Part shown: positions 57,084-64,000 of the stretch, one piece after another
Layout: every line of letters begins with the position of its first letter
How positions within the stretch are numbered: the stretch's first letter is position 1
Assembly: GCF_001895025.1 (NCBI RefSeq)
Contig: NZ_BCXI01000020.1
Span: 62,001-126,000 of the forward strand
Origin: Rhodococcus zopfii NBRC 100606 = JCM 9919
GTDB lineage: Bacteria > Actinomycetota > Actinomycetes > Mycobacteriales > Mycobacteriaceae
Length of the DNA stretch: 64,000 nt
Reading direction: 5' to 3'
Notes under the pieces: generated by a model
Told to the model about the DNA's origin: nothing
What the model saw: the letters and a program-made list of their open reading frames with translations, nothing else
Databases searched by the model: none
Made by a program: the position numbers and the translations under genes

Positions 57084-57730
57084 CCCGCCGTATCGCCGTC
57101 GTCACCGCCGGCCTGTCGCAGCCGTCGTCGACGCGTCTGCTCGCCGACCGCATCTCCGATGCGGTCGGTACCGCGGTGACCGCCCGCGGCGAGGCCGCCG
57201 ACATCGATGCGATCGAGCTGCGGGACCTGGCGACGGACCTCGCCACCGCCATGACCGTCGGCGGCCTGCCCACGCCCGCGCTGGTGCAGGCCCGCGAACG
57301 CCTGTCGAGCGCCGACGGGCTCATCGCCGTCACGCCCGTGTTCACGGGAAGCTACAGCGGTCTGTTCAAGATGTTCTTCGATGCCGTGGACACCGACGCG
57401 CTGGGCGGCATGCCGACGATCGTCGCCGCGACCGGCGGGTCCTCACGGCACTCCCTCGTGCTCGATCACGCGATGCGGCCCCTGTTCGCATTCCTCCGTG
57501 CGGTGGTCGTGCCCACCGGCGTGTACGCCGCGACCGAGGACTTCGGCGGCAGCGCACTCGGCGGCCGGATCCGGCGGGCCGCGGACGAACTCGCGGCGCT
57601 CGTCGTCGCGGCGCCGGCCGGGGTCGGGGGATTCGCACCCACAGCAACCGACAGCCCCCGCACATCCGGACTTGCACTGCGCACCACGGTGACGCCGTTC
57701 CAGGAGTTGCTACGCGGCCACACGGGATGA
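57080..57730 (+). CDS. NAD(P)H-dependent FMN reductase (CE1759 family)
   Basis: A 216-residue flavodoxin-like reductase. FMN-phosphate loop TAGLSQPSSTRLLADRI, then GLIAVTPVFTGSYSGLFKMF and PTIVAATGGSSRHSLVLDHA. Supplies FMNH2 to the monooxygenase encoded just upstream; the ATG overlaps that gene's stop (ATGA), fixing the ratio of the partners. Confidence 0.9.
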   Translation: MTRRIAVVTAGLSQPSSTRLLADRISDAVGTAVTARGEAADIDAIELRDLATDLATAMTVGGLPTPALVQARERLSSADGLIAVTPVFTGSYSGLFKMFFDAVDTDALGGMPTIVAATGGSSRHSLVLDHAMRPLFAFLRAVVVPTGVYAATEDFGGSALGGRIRRAADELAALVVAAPAGVGGFAPTATDSPRTSGLALRTTVTPFQELLRGHTG

Positions 57731-57888
57731 GCGGGGGCACCGCCATCGGCCGCTCGGCGTTCGGTCTCCGCTGACCTGATCGAGCGGCTCTCTTCCCGGG
57801 AAGCGGCAGGATGGGGCGGTCACGACGTTGCGGATCATCGTGCCCGAAGAGTTGATCATGGACGGGATCGTCGACATTCCGCAGGTCC

Positions 57889-58512
57889 GTGACCGTGTCG
57901 AATACGCGGTTCGGGTTCGACCAGGCCGAGCCGCGGATGCACCCGGAGTACACGAACGATGTCGTGGCTCGGGTCGAACAGCTGAACGGCGGCAGGTTGT
58001 CGGAATGGACCGACCCGTACGGACAGATCCACCCCGGGACCTACCCGATGCTGCTGCGCGGTGATGGTTGGCGCGCGTATTCAACGTCGACCTCGCTCTA
58101 CGAGGGCACAGTGCAGCTCGCCGGCTCGTTCGAGGCCGACGGTCCCGGAACAATTCCATCCGCGGCGCAGGTAGCCGGAACGACAGTCGGACGCCAACTC
58201 ATCACTCGCACCAGCCGGCTCGAGTCGGAAGCCAGGCACGCCGGAGGACGGATCGATACCCTCGGGTCCCTGCGGGAAGGGCAGACCGGCTTTCGGTCCG
58301 GTCCGGTGCCCGTAGTGCCCGTCTCTCCCGACCCGCGAGGGTGGTACAGCGCAATGGTTCCGCCGCGGGAGCGCCCGTGGATCCGAGAGGTCGGCATCCT
58401 CGTGTCCCTGGCGGTAGCGACGCCCCCCTGGGCGGTGCTCCGAATCGAGATTCCCTTCGGCCGGTCGAATTTCCGGGACCGCGGCGATGATGCGAGACTG
58501 TCGGCGTGCTGA
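57889..58512 (+). CDS. Hypothetical protein, possibly decayed
   Basis: A 207-residue frame from GTG 57889 to the TGA at 58512, seven bases into coaE. Residues 10-85 look protein-like (RMHPEYTNDVVARVEQLNGG, LSEWTDPYGQIHPGTYPML, AYSTSTSLYEGTVQLAGSF), but third positions are less GC-rich than in neighbouring genes and the end is poor. A preceding frame (from TTG 57828: IIVPEELIMDGIVDIPQVRD) also looks coding and meets it near 57900, which would fit a frameshift. No family recognised. Confidence 0.4.
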   Translation: MTVSNTRFGFDQAEPRMHPEYTNDVVARVEQLNGGRLSEWTDPYGQIHPGTYPMLLRGDGWRAYSTSTSLYEGTVQLAGSFEADGPGTIPSAAQVAGTTVGRQLITRTSRLESEARHAGGRIDTLGSLREGQTGFRSGPVPVVPVSPDPRGWYSAMVPPRERPWIREVGILVSLAVATPPWAVLRIEIPFGRSNFRDRGDDARLSAC

Positions 58513-59723
58513 GATTGGGGTTGACCGGAGGAATCGGTGCGGGGAAGTCGACCGTGTCGAAGGAACTCGTCGCGCAGGGGGCGGTGCTCGTCGACGCCGA
58601 CGCCATCGCCCGTGAGATCGTCGCGCCCGGCACCGAGGGGCTCGCCGAACTCGTCGACGCCTTCGGCGAAGACATCCTGCTGCCGGACGGGTCGCTCGAC
58701 CGCCCCGCGCTGGCCGCCAAGGCCTTCGCGACCGACGAGGCGCGCGCGGTCCTCAACGCCATCACTCACCCGAGAGTGGGGCAGCGCACCGCCGAACTCG
58801 TCGCCTCGGCCCCCGTGGACGGGATTGTGGTGCAAGACATTCCGCTGCTCGTCGAGGGGGATATGGCGGCGATGTTCCATCTCGTCGCCATCGTGCACAC
58901 CGACGAGAACGAACGAATCCGCCGGCTCGTCGAACTGCGCGGCATGCCGGAGGCGGACGCCCGCGCCCGCATCGCCGCGCAGGCCCGAGACGACGAGCGC
59001 CGCGCCGTCGCGGACGTGTGGCTCGACAACAACGGTGACGAGGCAGCGCTGGTGCAAGCCGTCCGGTCGCTGTGGTCCGAGCGATTGGTCCCGTTCGAGC
59101 AGAACCTGCGCACCCGCACCCCGGTACGGGTCGGACCGGACCTGACACCGGCCCGCGAGGACTGGCCGCAGCAGGCCCAGCGGCTGATCGCACGTCTGGC
59201 CCTCGTCGCGGGGGGTGCCGCGCTGCGCATCGACCACATCGGTTCGACCGCGGTTCCCGGTCTCGACGCGGTCGACGTTCTCGATCTGCAGATCACCGTG
59301 CCCGATCTCGCCGCCGCGGACCGCCTGGCCGAACCGCTCGCTGCGGCCGGGTTCCCGCGTATCGCCCACGTCGAGCAGGAGGACCCGAAGCCGATCTACG
59401 GTGCCGGTGGCGAAACCGATCCCGCTGTGTGGGAGATGCGCCTGCACGGCGGCGCCGACCCCGGCCGGCCCGTGCACGTCCATGTGCGGGTGGACGGGTG
59501 GCCGGGCCAGCAGTTCGCGTTGCTGGTGCGGGACTGGCTTCGCGCCGATGCGGAGGCTGCCGCCGAGTACTCGGGGGTCAAGCGTGCCGCCGAACAGGCT
59601 GCGGCCGGGCTGTCCGATCCGGAGGCGGCGGAGGCGGCCTACGACGAGGCCAAGACGCCCTGGTTCGATCACGCCTACCACCGGGCGTGGGAGTGGGCCG
59701 AAGCAACCGGCTGGTCCGCCTAG
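58506..59723 (+). CDS. coaE: Dephospho-CoA kinase fused to a GrpB/UPF0157 domain
   Basis: A 405-residue bifunctional-looking protein. Residues 1-195 are dephospho-CoA kinase (P-loop GLTGGIGAGKST, DADAIAREIV, QDIPLLVEGDM), the last step of CoA synthesis. Residues 215-400 are a GrpB-like nucleotidyltransferase-fold domain (LRIDHIGSTAVPGLDAVDVL, VHVHVRVDGWPGQQFALLVRDWL), a fusion typical of mycobacteria and relatives. The domain's role is unsettled. GTG start; GAGACT lies six bases before it (leaderless). Confidence 0.94.
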   Translation: MLRLGLTGGIGAGKSTVSKELVAQGAVLVDADAIAREIVAPGTEGLAELVDAFGEDILLPDGSLDRPALAAKAFATDEARAVLNAITHPRVGQRTAELVASAPVDGIVVQDIPLLVEGDMAAMFHLVAIVHTDENERIRRLVELRGMPEADARARIAAQARDDERRAVADVWLDNNGDEAALVQAVRSLWSERLVPFEQNLRTRTPVRVGPDLTPAREDWPQQAQRLIARLALVAGGAALRIDHIGSTAVPGLDAVDVLDLQITVPDLAAADRLAEPLAAAGFPRIAHVEQEDPKPIYGAGGETDPAVWEMRLHGGADPGRPVHVHVRVDGWPGQQFALLVRDWLRADAEAAAEYSGVKRAAEQAAAGLSDPEAAEAAYDEAKTPWFDHAYHRAWEWAEATGWSA

Positions 59724-59747
59724 CCCCCAGCGGATGCTGCGAATCGC

Positions 59748-60260
59748 TCACCGCCAGGAGAGGGGCATTCCGAGCGCGGACAGCCAGGCGTCCAGGTCGT
59801 ACCCGTGCGCGGCGATGCCGTCGACCGCGGCCAGCGCGATGTGGACGGCCCGCTCGGCATCCTCCGGCTCGAGCAGCCCCGCGGCGACGCCGGCGAACAA
59901 CTCGTCGACGTCCTCGACCGTGGTGCCCCGCCCCGTCCGCACCACCAGATCCAGGTAGTGATCGCGCGAATGCCAGACCGATCCGTCGACCTGGAAGCTG
60001 CCCACGTCGACGTAGCGGTCCTGGTCGCGTTCGAAACCGGGCCGGAAATGGAAGATCGACACGCGCAGTCCCGGCTCCGGCAGCAGCCACGATTCGAGAT
60101 AGCCGAACTGCGGGTGATCCGCCGGCCTCGCCATGTACAGGCCCCACGGTTCGACCCGGTACTCGTCGACGGGACGCACGAAGCCCTTCGGGTCGGTGTT
60201 GGTGCGGGCGGCGACGTCGAACGTCTCGGTCTTCACGTGGTGCAGCTTCGCGGCGGACAT
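59748..60260 (-). CDS. DUF402-domain protein
   Basis: A 170-residue protein with the DUF402 fold (FVRPVDEYRVEPWGLYMARP, then WHSRDHYLDLVVRTG). Some DUF402 proteins are nucleoside-phosphate hydrolases with Asp/Glu metal ligands; acidic residues in VEDVDELF fit. Converges on coaE and diverges from uvrB, as in M. tuberculosis (Rv1632c position). ATG 60260 starts where similarity begins. Confidence 0.85.
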   Translation of the reverse strand: MSAAKLHHVKTETFDVAARTNTDPKGFVRPVDEYRVEPWGLYMARPADHPQFGYLESWLLPEPGLRVSIFHFRPGFERDQDRYVDVGSFQVDGSVWHSRDHYLDLVVRTGRGTTVEDVDELFAGVAAGLLEPEDAERAVHIALAAVDGIAAHGYDLDAWLSALGMPLSWR

Positions 60261-60325
60261 GAGAGGAACGCTACTGCCGATGGTCCGGCACCGTCTTGTC
60301 GGTGGCACCGCCTACCCTGGTCTGC

Positions 60326-62479
60326 ATGGCCTTCGCAAGTGAGCATCCGGTCGTCGCGCACTCCGAGTTCCGGCCCGTCGGGGACATCGAACGGACCGAG
60401 GCCCGGTTCGAGGTGGTCAGCGACCATCAGCCCGCCGGCGACCAGCCGGCGGCCATCGACGAGCTCGAGCGTCGGCTGACGGCGGGGGAGAAGGACGTGG
60501 TCCTGCTCGGCGCCACCGGCACCGGCAAGTCGGCGACCACCGCCTGGCTCATCGAACGGGTGCAGCGTCCCACCCTGGTGATGGCGCCGAACAAGACTCT
60601 CGCGGCCCAGCTCGCCAACGAGCTGCGGGAAATGTTGCCGCACAACGCCGTCGAATACTTCGTCTCGTATTACGACTATTACCAGCCCGAGGCGTACATC
60701 GCGCAGACCGACACCTACATCGAGAAGGACTCGTCGATCAACGACGACGTCGAACGCCTCCGGCACTCCGCGACCTCCGCGCTGCTGTCCCGCCGCGATG
60801 TCGTGGTCGTCGCGTCCGTGTCCTGCATCTACGGCCTCGGTACCCCGCAGTCCTACCTGGACCGCTCGATCCAGCTCGAGGTCGGTGTCGAGGTGCCCCG
60901 CGACGCGCTGCTCCGGTTGCTCGTGGACGTGCAGTACGACCGCAACGACGTGGCGTTCACCCGCGGCTCGTTCCGCGTCAAGGGCGACACTGTCGACATC
61001 ATCCCCGCGTACGAGGAACTGGCCGTGCGCATCGAGTTCTTCGGCGACGAGATCGACGCCCTCTACTACCTGCATCCGCTCACCGGAGACGTGATCCGCA
61101 AGGTCGATTCGCTGCGGATCTTCCCGGCCACCCACTATGTGGCCGGTCCCGAACGAATGGAACGCGCGGTACGCGACATCGAAGCCGAACTCGAGGAACG
61201 CCTCGCTGATCTCGAGAACCGCGGCAAGCTGCTCGAGGCGCAGCGGCTGCGGATGCGCACCCAATACGACATCGAGATGATCCGGCAGGTCGGCTTCTGT
61301 TCCGGCATCGAGAACTACTCGCGGCACATCGACGGCCGCGCCGCCGGATCCGCGCCCGCGACCCTCATCGACTACTTCCCTGAGGACTTCCTGCTCGTCA
61401 TCGACGAATCGCATGTCACCGTCCCGCAGATCGGCGCGATGTACGAGGGCGACATGTCGCGTAAGCGCAACCTCGTCGAGTTCGGCTTCCGGCTGCCCTC
61501 GGCCGTCGACAACCGGCCACTGACCTGGGAGGAGTTCACCCAGCGCATCGGACAGACCGTCTACCTGTCCGCCACGCCCGGACCGTACGAGCTGGGGCAG
61601 GCCGGCGGGGAGTTCGTCGAACAGGTCATCCGCCCCACGGGCCTGGTCGATCCGAAGGTGGTCGTCAAACCGACCAAGGGGCAGATCGACGACCTGGTCC
61701 ACGAAATCCGGGAACGCGCCGACCGCGACGAGCGCGTCCTGGTGACCACGCTGACGAAGAAGATGGCCGAGGACCTCACCGACTACCTGCTCGAACTCGG
61801 TATCCGGGTCCGATATCTGCACTCGGACATCGACACGCTCCGCCGTGTCGAACTGCTGCGCCAGTTGCGTCTCGGCGAGTACGACGTGCTCATCGGCATC
61901 AACCTGCTGCGTGAAGGTCTCGACCTGCCCGAGGTGTCGCTCGTCGCGATCCTCGACGCCGACAAGGAAGGGTTCCTGCGCAGCACCACCAGCCTCATCC
62001 AGACCATCGGCCGCGCCGCCCGCAACGTCTCGGGCGAGGTCCACATGTACGCCGACAAGATCACGGATTCGATGGCCCGTGCCATCGAGGAGACCGAGCG
62101 GCGCCGCGAGAAGCAGGTCGCCTACAACACCGAACACGGCATCGACCCGCAGCCGCTGCGCAAGAAGATCGCCGACATCCTCGACCAGGTCTACGAGGAA
62201 GCCGACGACTCCGTCGAGGTCGCAGGATCCGGTCGCAACGCCTCCCGTGGCCGGCGCGCCCAGGGCGAAGCCGGCCGTGCCGTAAGCTCCGGCGTGTACG
62301 AGGGCGAGGATGTGAAGTCCATGCCGCGCGCCGAACTCGCGGACCTGGTGCAGCAGCTGACCGACCAGATGATGCAGGCCGCCCGCGACCTGCAGTTCGA
62401 ACTCGCCGCACGCCTGCGCGACGAGATCTCGGATCTGAAGAAGGAACTGCGCGGAATGGACGCGGCGGGACTCCAGTAG
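60326..62479 (+). CDS. uvrB: UvrABC excinuclease subunit B
   Basis: A 717-residue repair helicase-like protein. Walker [12 protein letters not shown], the beta-hairpin [28 protein letters not shown]-type VIDESHVT, motif [21 protein letters not shown] and motif [11 protein letters not shown]. The UvrC-binding UVR motif is at the C-terminus ([20 protein letters not shown]). It verifies lesions delivered by UvrA and recruits UvrC. An actinobacterial insertion (about 630-665) precedes the UVR motif. Confidence 0.97.
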   Translation: MAFASEHPVVAHSEFRPVGDIERTEARFEVVSDHQPAGDQPAAIDELERRLTAGEKDVVLLGATGTGKSATTAWLIERVQRPTLVMAPNKTLAAQLANELREMLPHNAVEYFVSYYDYYQPEAYIAQTDTYIEKDSSINDDVERLRHSATSALLSRRDVVVVASVSCIYGLGTPQSYLDRSIQLEVGVEVPRDALLRLLVDVQYDRNDVAFTRGSFRVKGDTVDIIPAYEELAVRIEFFGDEIDALYYLHPLTGDVIRKVDSLRIFPATHYVAGPERMERAVRDIEAELEERLADLENRGKLLEAQRLRMRTQYDIEMIRQVGFCSGIENYSRHIDGRAAGSAPATLIDYFPEDFLLVIDESHVTVPQIGAMYEGDMSRKRNLVEFGFRLPSAVDNRPLTWEEFTQRIGQTVYLSATPGPYELGQAGGEFVEQVIRPTGLVDPKVVVKPTKGQIDDLVHEIRERADRDERVLVTTLTKKMAEDLTDYLLELGIRVRYLHSDIDTLRRVELLRQLRLGEYDVLIGINLLREGLDLPEVSLVAILDADKEGFLRSTTSLIQTIGRAARNVSGEVHMYADKITDSMARAIEETERRREKQVAYNTEHGIDPQPLRKKIADILDQVYEEADDSVEVAGSGRNASRGRRAQGEAGRAVSSGVYEGEDVKSMPRAELADLVQQLTDQMMQAARDLQFELAARLRDEISDLKKELRGMDAAGLQ

Positions 62480-62490
62480 CGTCTCGGCAC

Positions 62491-63363
62491 ATGGATCCCC
62501 ACACCTCCGGGCGCGCCGCCCGCTCCCTCGACCTGCTGCACTCGCTCGCCTACTTCGCGCCCGAGGTCGACGACGCGCTCGCCGCGGCCGGCCTCGCGCC
62601 CGGTCGCGCCCGCTACTTCGCGTCCCGGTCCGCAGCGCTCGGCGCGGTCGGTGCCGGGGTCGTGACTGCTGTCTTCTACAGCTTCAGTCCTCGTCTGGTG
62701 GCGTCGGTGATCCCGGCGGCGTGGCGGGATGCGGCTCCGGGGCACGTCGCAGCCGCGCGCGTCGCCGGTGTCGATGCCGCGCTGCGACGGCTCCTCGGCG
62801 CCGACACGATTGCCTCGTCGGAGCTGGCGGAGGCCGCGGAACTCGCCGCCGGCGCCGCCCGCGCGATCCCCGGACCGGATGGGCGACCGCTGTACGCCGC
62901 GCACGCGGATCTGCCGTGGCCCGAGTCCCCGCACCTGGTGTTGTGGCATGCCCTCACGCTGCTGCGCGAGTACCGCGGCGACGGCCACGTGGCGGCGCTG
63001 CAGACGGCGGGCCTGAGCGGACTGGAGGCGCTGATCACCCACACCGCCAGCGGCATCGGGTTCTCCGAGCAGTTCGCACGTAGCCGTCGCGGCTGGACCG
63101 ACGACGAATGGGCGGACGGCGCGGCCGCGCTGCGGCAGCGGGGACTGCTCGACGCCCGGGGCGAGCTGACAGACGAGGGGTTCGAGGTCCGCGAGCTCGT
63201 CGAGGACCTGACCGACGACCTCGCGGCCGCGCCGTGGGATGCGGTCGGGGAATCGGGTGTCGAGCGGCTCCTCGACCTGGCGTTGCCGTGGCGTGACACG
63301 GTCATCGACTCGGGCCTCTTCCCCGCGGCGCTGTTCGGTCCACGTTACGGTGACGTGCGGTAA
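62491..63363 (+). CDS. SCO6745-family helix-rich protein
   Basis: A 290-residue, Ala-rich helical protein. Conserved-looking blocks are ARSLDLLHSLAYFAPEV, YFASRSAALGAVGAGVVTAV, LWHALTLLREYRGDGHVAAL and RGWTDDEWADGAAALRQRGL, the last a winged-helix-like segment. This matches the SCO6745 family, sometimes listed as helix-turn-helix. Function unknown. It starts 12 bases after uvrB and may share its transcript. Confidence 0.8.
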   Translation: MDPHTSGRAARSLDLLHSLAYFAPEVDDALAAAGLAPGRARYFASRSAALGAVGAGVVTAVFYSFSPRLVASVIPAAWRDAAPGHVAAARVAGVDAALRRLLGADTIASSELAEAAELAAGAARAIPGPDGRPLYAAHADLPWPESPHLVLWHALTLLREYRGDGHVAALQTAGLSGLEALITHTASGIGFSEQFARSRRGWTDDEWADGAAALRQRGLLDARGELTDEGFEVRELVEDLTDDLAAAPWDAVGESGVERLLDLALPWRDTVIDSGLFPAALFGPRYGDVR

Positions 63364-63530
63364 CGTCAACTGCTGTGAGTGGTTCCCGGCGGACGCCGCC
63401 CCAGCTGTGGTATCTGCCCCAATCGCACCATCCGTACCGGTCGGCCGGTTACTGTCGACGCAGCCGTCGGGGGGCGTCGAATCGAGACCACCTCGACCGG
63501 AACCGTGTACCCATATCGATGGAGGATTGA

Positions 63531-63983
63531 ATGAGTGCCTACCGGACCATTGTCGTCGGAACCGACGGATCCGAATCGTCGTACCGGGCCGTGGAGAAGG
63601 CAGCCGCTCTCGCCGGGGACTCCGAGGCCACCCTCGTCATCGCGTGCGCGTACTACCCGGCAGATCCGAAGGACACCGCACACGCCGCCGACGTACTCGG
63701 CGCCGATGCGTACCAGGTCACGGGATCCGCGCCGAGCAACGAGATCCTGCGCACCGCCCGTGAGAAGGCCGTGGTGGCCGGAGCGAAGAACGTCGTCGAA
63801 CGCGCCGTCGTCGGAGCCCCTGTCGAGTCGCTGCTCGCCCTCGTCGACGAACTCGATGCCGACCTGATCGTCATCGGCAACCGCGGCTTGAACACCATCA
63901 CCGGCCGACTCCTCGGCTCGGTTCCCTCGGATGTCGCCCGCAAGTCGACGTCCGATGTCCTGATCGTCCACACCGTCCGCTGA
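63531..63983 (+). CDS. Universal stress protein (TB15.3-like)
   Basis: A 150-residue UspA-fold protein: TIVVGTDGSESSYRAVEKAA, and the nucleotide-binding GNRGLNTITGRLLGSVP, which fits the G-2x-G-9x-G(S) motif of ATP-binding USPs. The M. tuberculosis counterpart (Rv1636) at the same place binds cAMP. GGAGGATTGA precedes the ATG. Single gene at the window end. Confidence 0.92.
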   Translation: MSAYRTIVVGTDGSESSYRAVEKAAALAGDSEATLVIACAYYPADPKDTAHAADVLGADAYQVTGSAPSNEILRTAREKAVVAGAKNVVERAVVGAPVESLLALVDELDADLIVIGNRGLNTITGRLLGSVPSDVARKSTSDVLIVHTVR

Positions 63984-64000
63984 TCGGCTGACCGACCCGC

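Overview
This is about 64 kb of a GC-rich actinobacterial chromosome. Gene content and order match the trpE to uvrB/universal-stress block of Mycobacteriales: trpE, trp membrane protein, trpC, trpB, trpA, lgt, pyk, tesB, pdtaR, polA, rpsA, coaE-grpB, a DUF402 gene, uvrB and a TB15.3-type stress protein occur in the same relative order as in Mycobacterium tuberculosis. Extra genes are inserted between these anchors: a gltBD pair, a high-affinity branched-chain amino acid (liv) system, a second amino-acid ABC system, a metal-dependent hydrolase cluster and others. This suggests a Rhodococcus-like soil actinomycete. I see no phage, IS element, CRISPR array or rRNA operon.

Layout. 1-4.9 kb: end of an SLC13-type permease, a leaderless ArsR-permease-thioredoxin operon read leftward, a LigB-type extradiol dioxygenase behind a perfect palindrome, and a PrxQ-type peroxiredoxin. 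4.9-12.2 kb: tryptophan operon running into lgt, then a TM2-domain membrane protein. 12.5-18.5 kb: gltB and gltD. 18.7-29.4 kb: pyk and tesB, then an accessory stretch (antiporter, Fe(II)/2-oxoglutarate oxygenase, TfoX-like protein, K+ channel, BacA-like ABC protein, a tiny membrane protein behind a structured leader, an MBL hydrolase, an ERCC4 nuclease fused to an Lsr2-type DNA-binding domain, a secreted protein). 29.6-31.1 kb: a decayed DUF2510 gene, a tRNA with anticodon CAA, and pdtaR. 31.3-36.9 kb: liv transporter, with the binding protein converging on the FGMH operon. 37.0-41.0 kb: an orphan CsoR, polA and a Cu-only SOD-like lipoprotein. 41.0-44.4 kb: chagasin-like inhibitor, membrane protein and metal-dependent hydrolase, divergent from a TetR gene. 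44.6-46.6 kb: YCII/ECF42 sigma pair and thioredoxin. 46.6-53.3 kb: GlxA-type regulator with a 38-residue peptide, 2'-5' RNA ligase-like protein, isopropylmalate-dehydrogenase-family enzyme, amino-acid ABC system, methyltransferase. 53.8-64 kb: rpsA, a 70-codon gene, an LLM monooxygenase with its FMN reductase, coaE-grpB, DUF402, uvrB, an SCO6745-type protein and a universal stress protein.

Translational coupling is common: GTGA, ATGA or TTGA overlaps join trpE/trpM, trpB/trpA/lgt, pyk/tesB, livG/livF, YCII/sigma, ABC permease/ATPase and LLM/FMN reductase. Several genes have a -10-like hexamer exactly six bases before the start codon, which implies leaderless mRNAs. Regulatory signals worth attention are a twin operator (AGTTGA-N4-TCAAYT) in front of the extradiol dioxygenase and the LLM monooxygenase, a PhoP-type direct repeat at 55.8 kb, a CsoR operator, a set of repeats around the GlxA-type gene, and a roughly 200-base structured leader at 26.4 kb. 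I did not find one large undescribed multi-gene system; the novelty here is in small elements and domain fusions. All calls come from reading the sequence; no database search was run.
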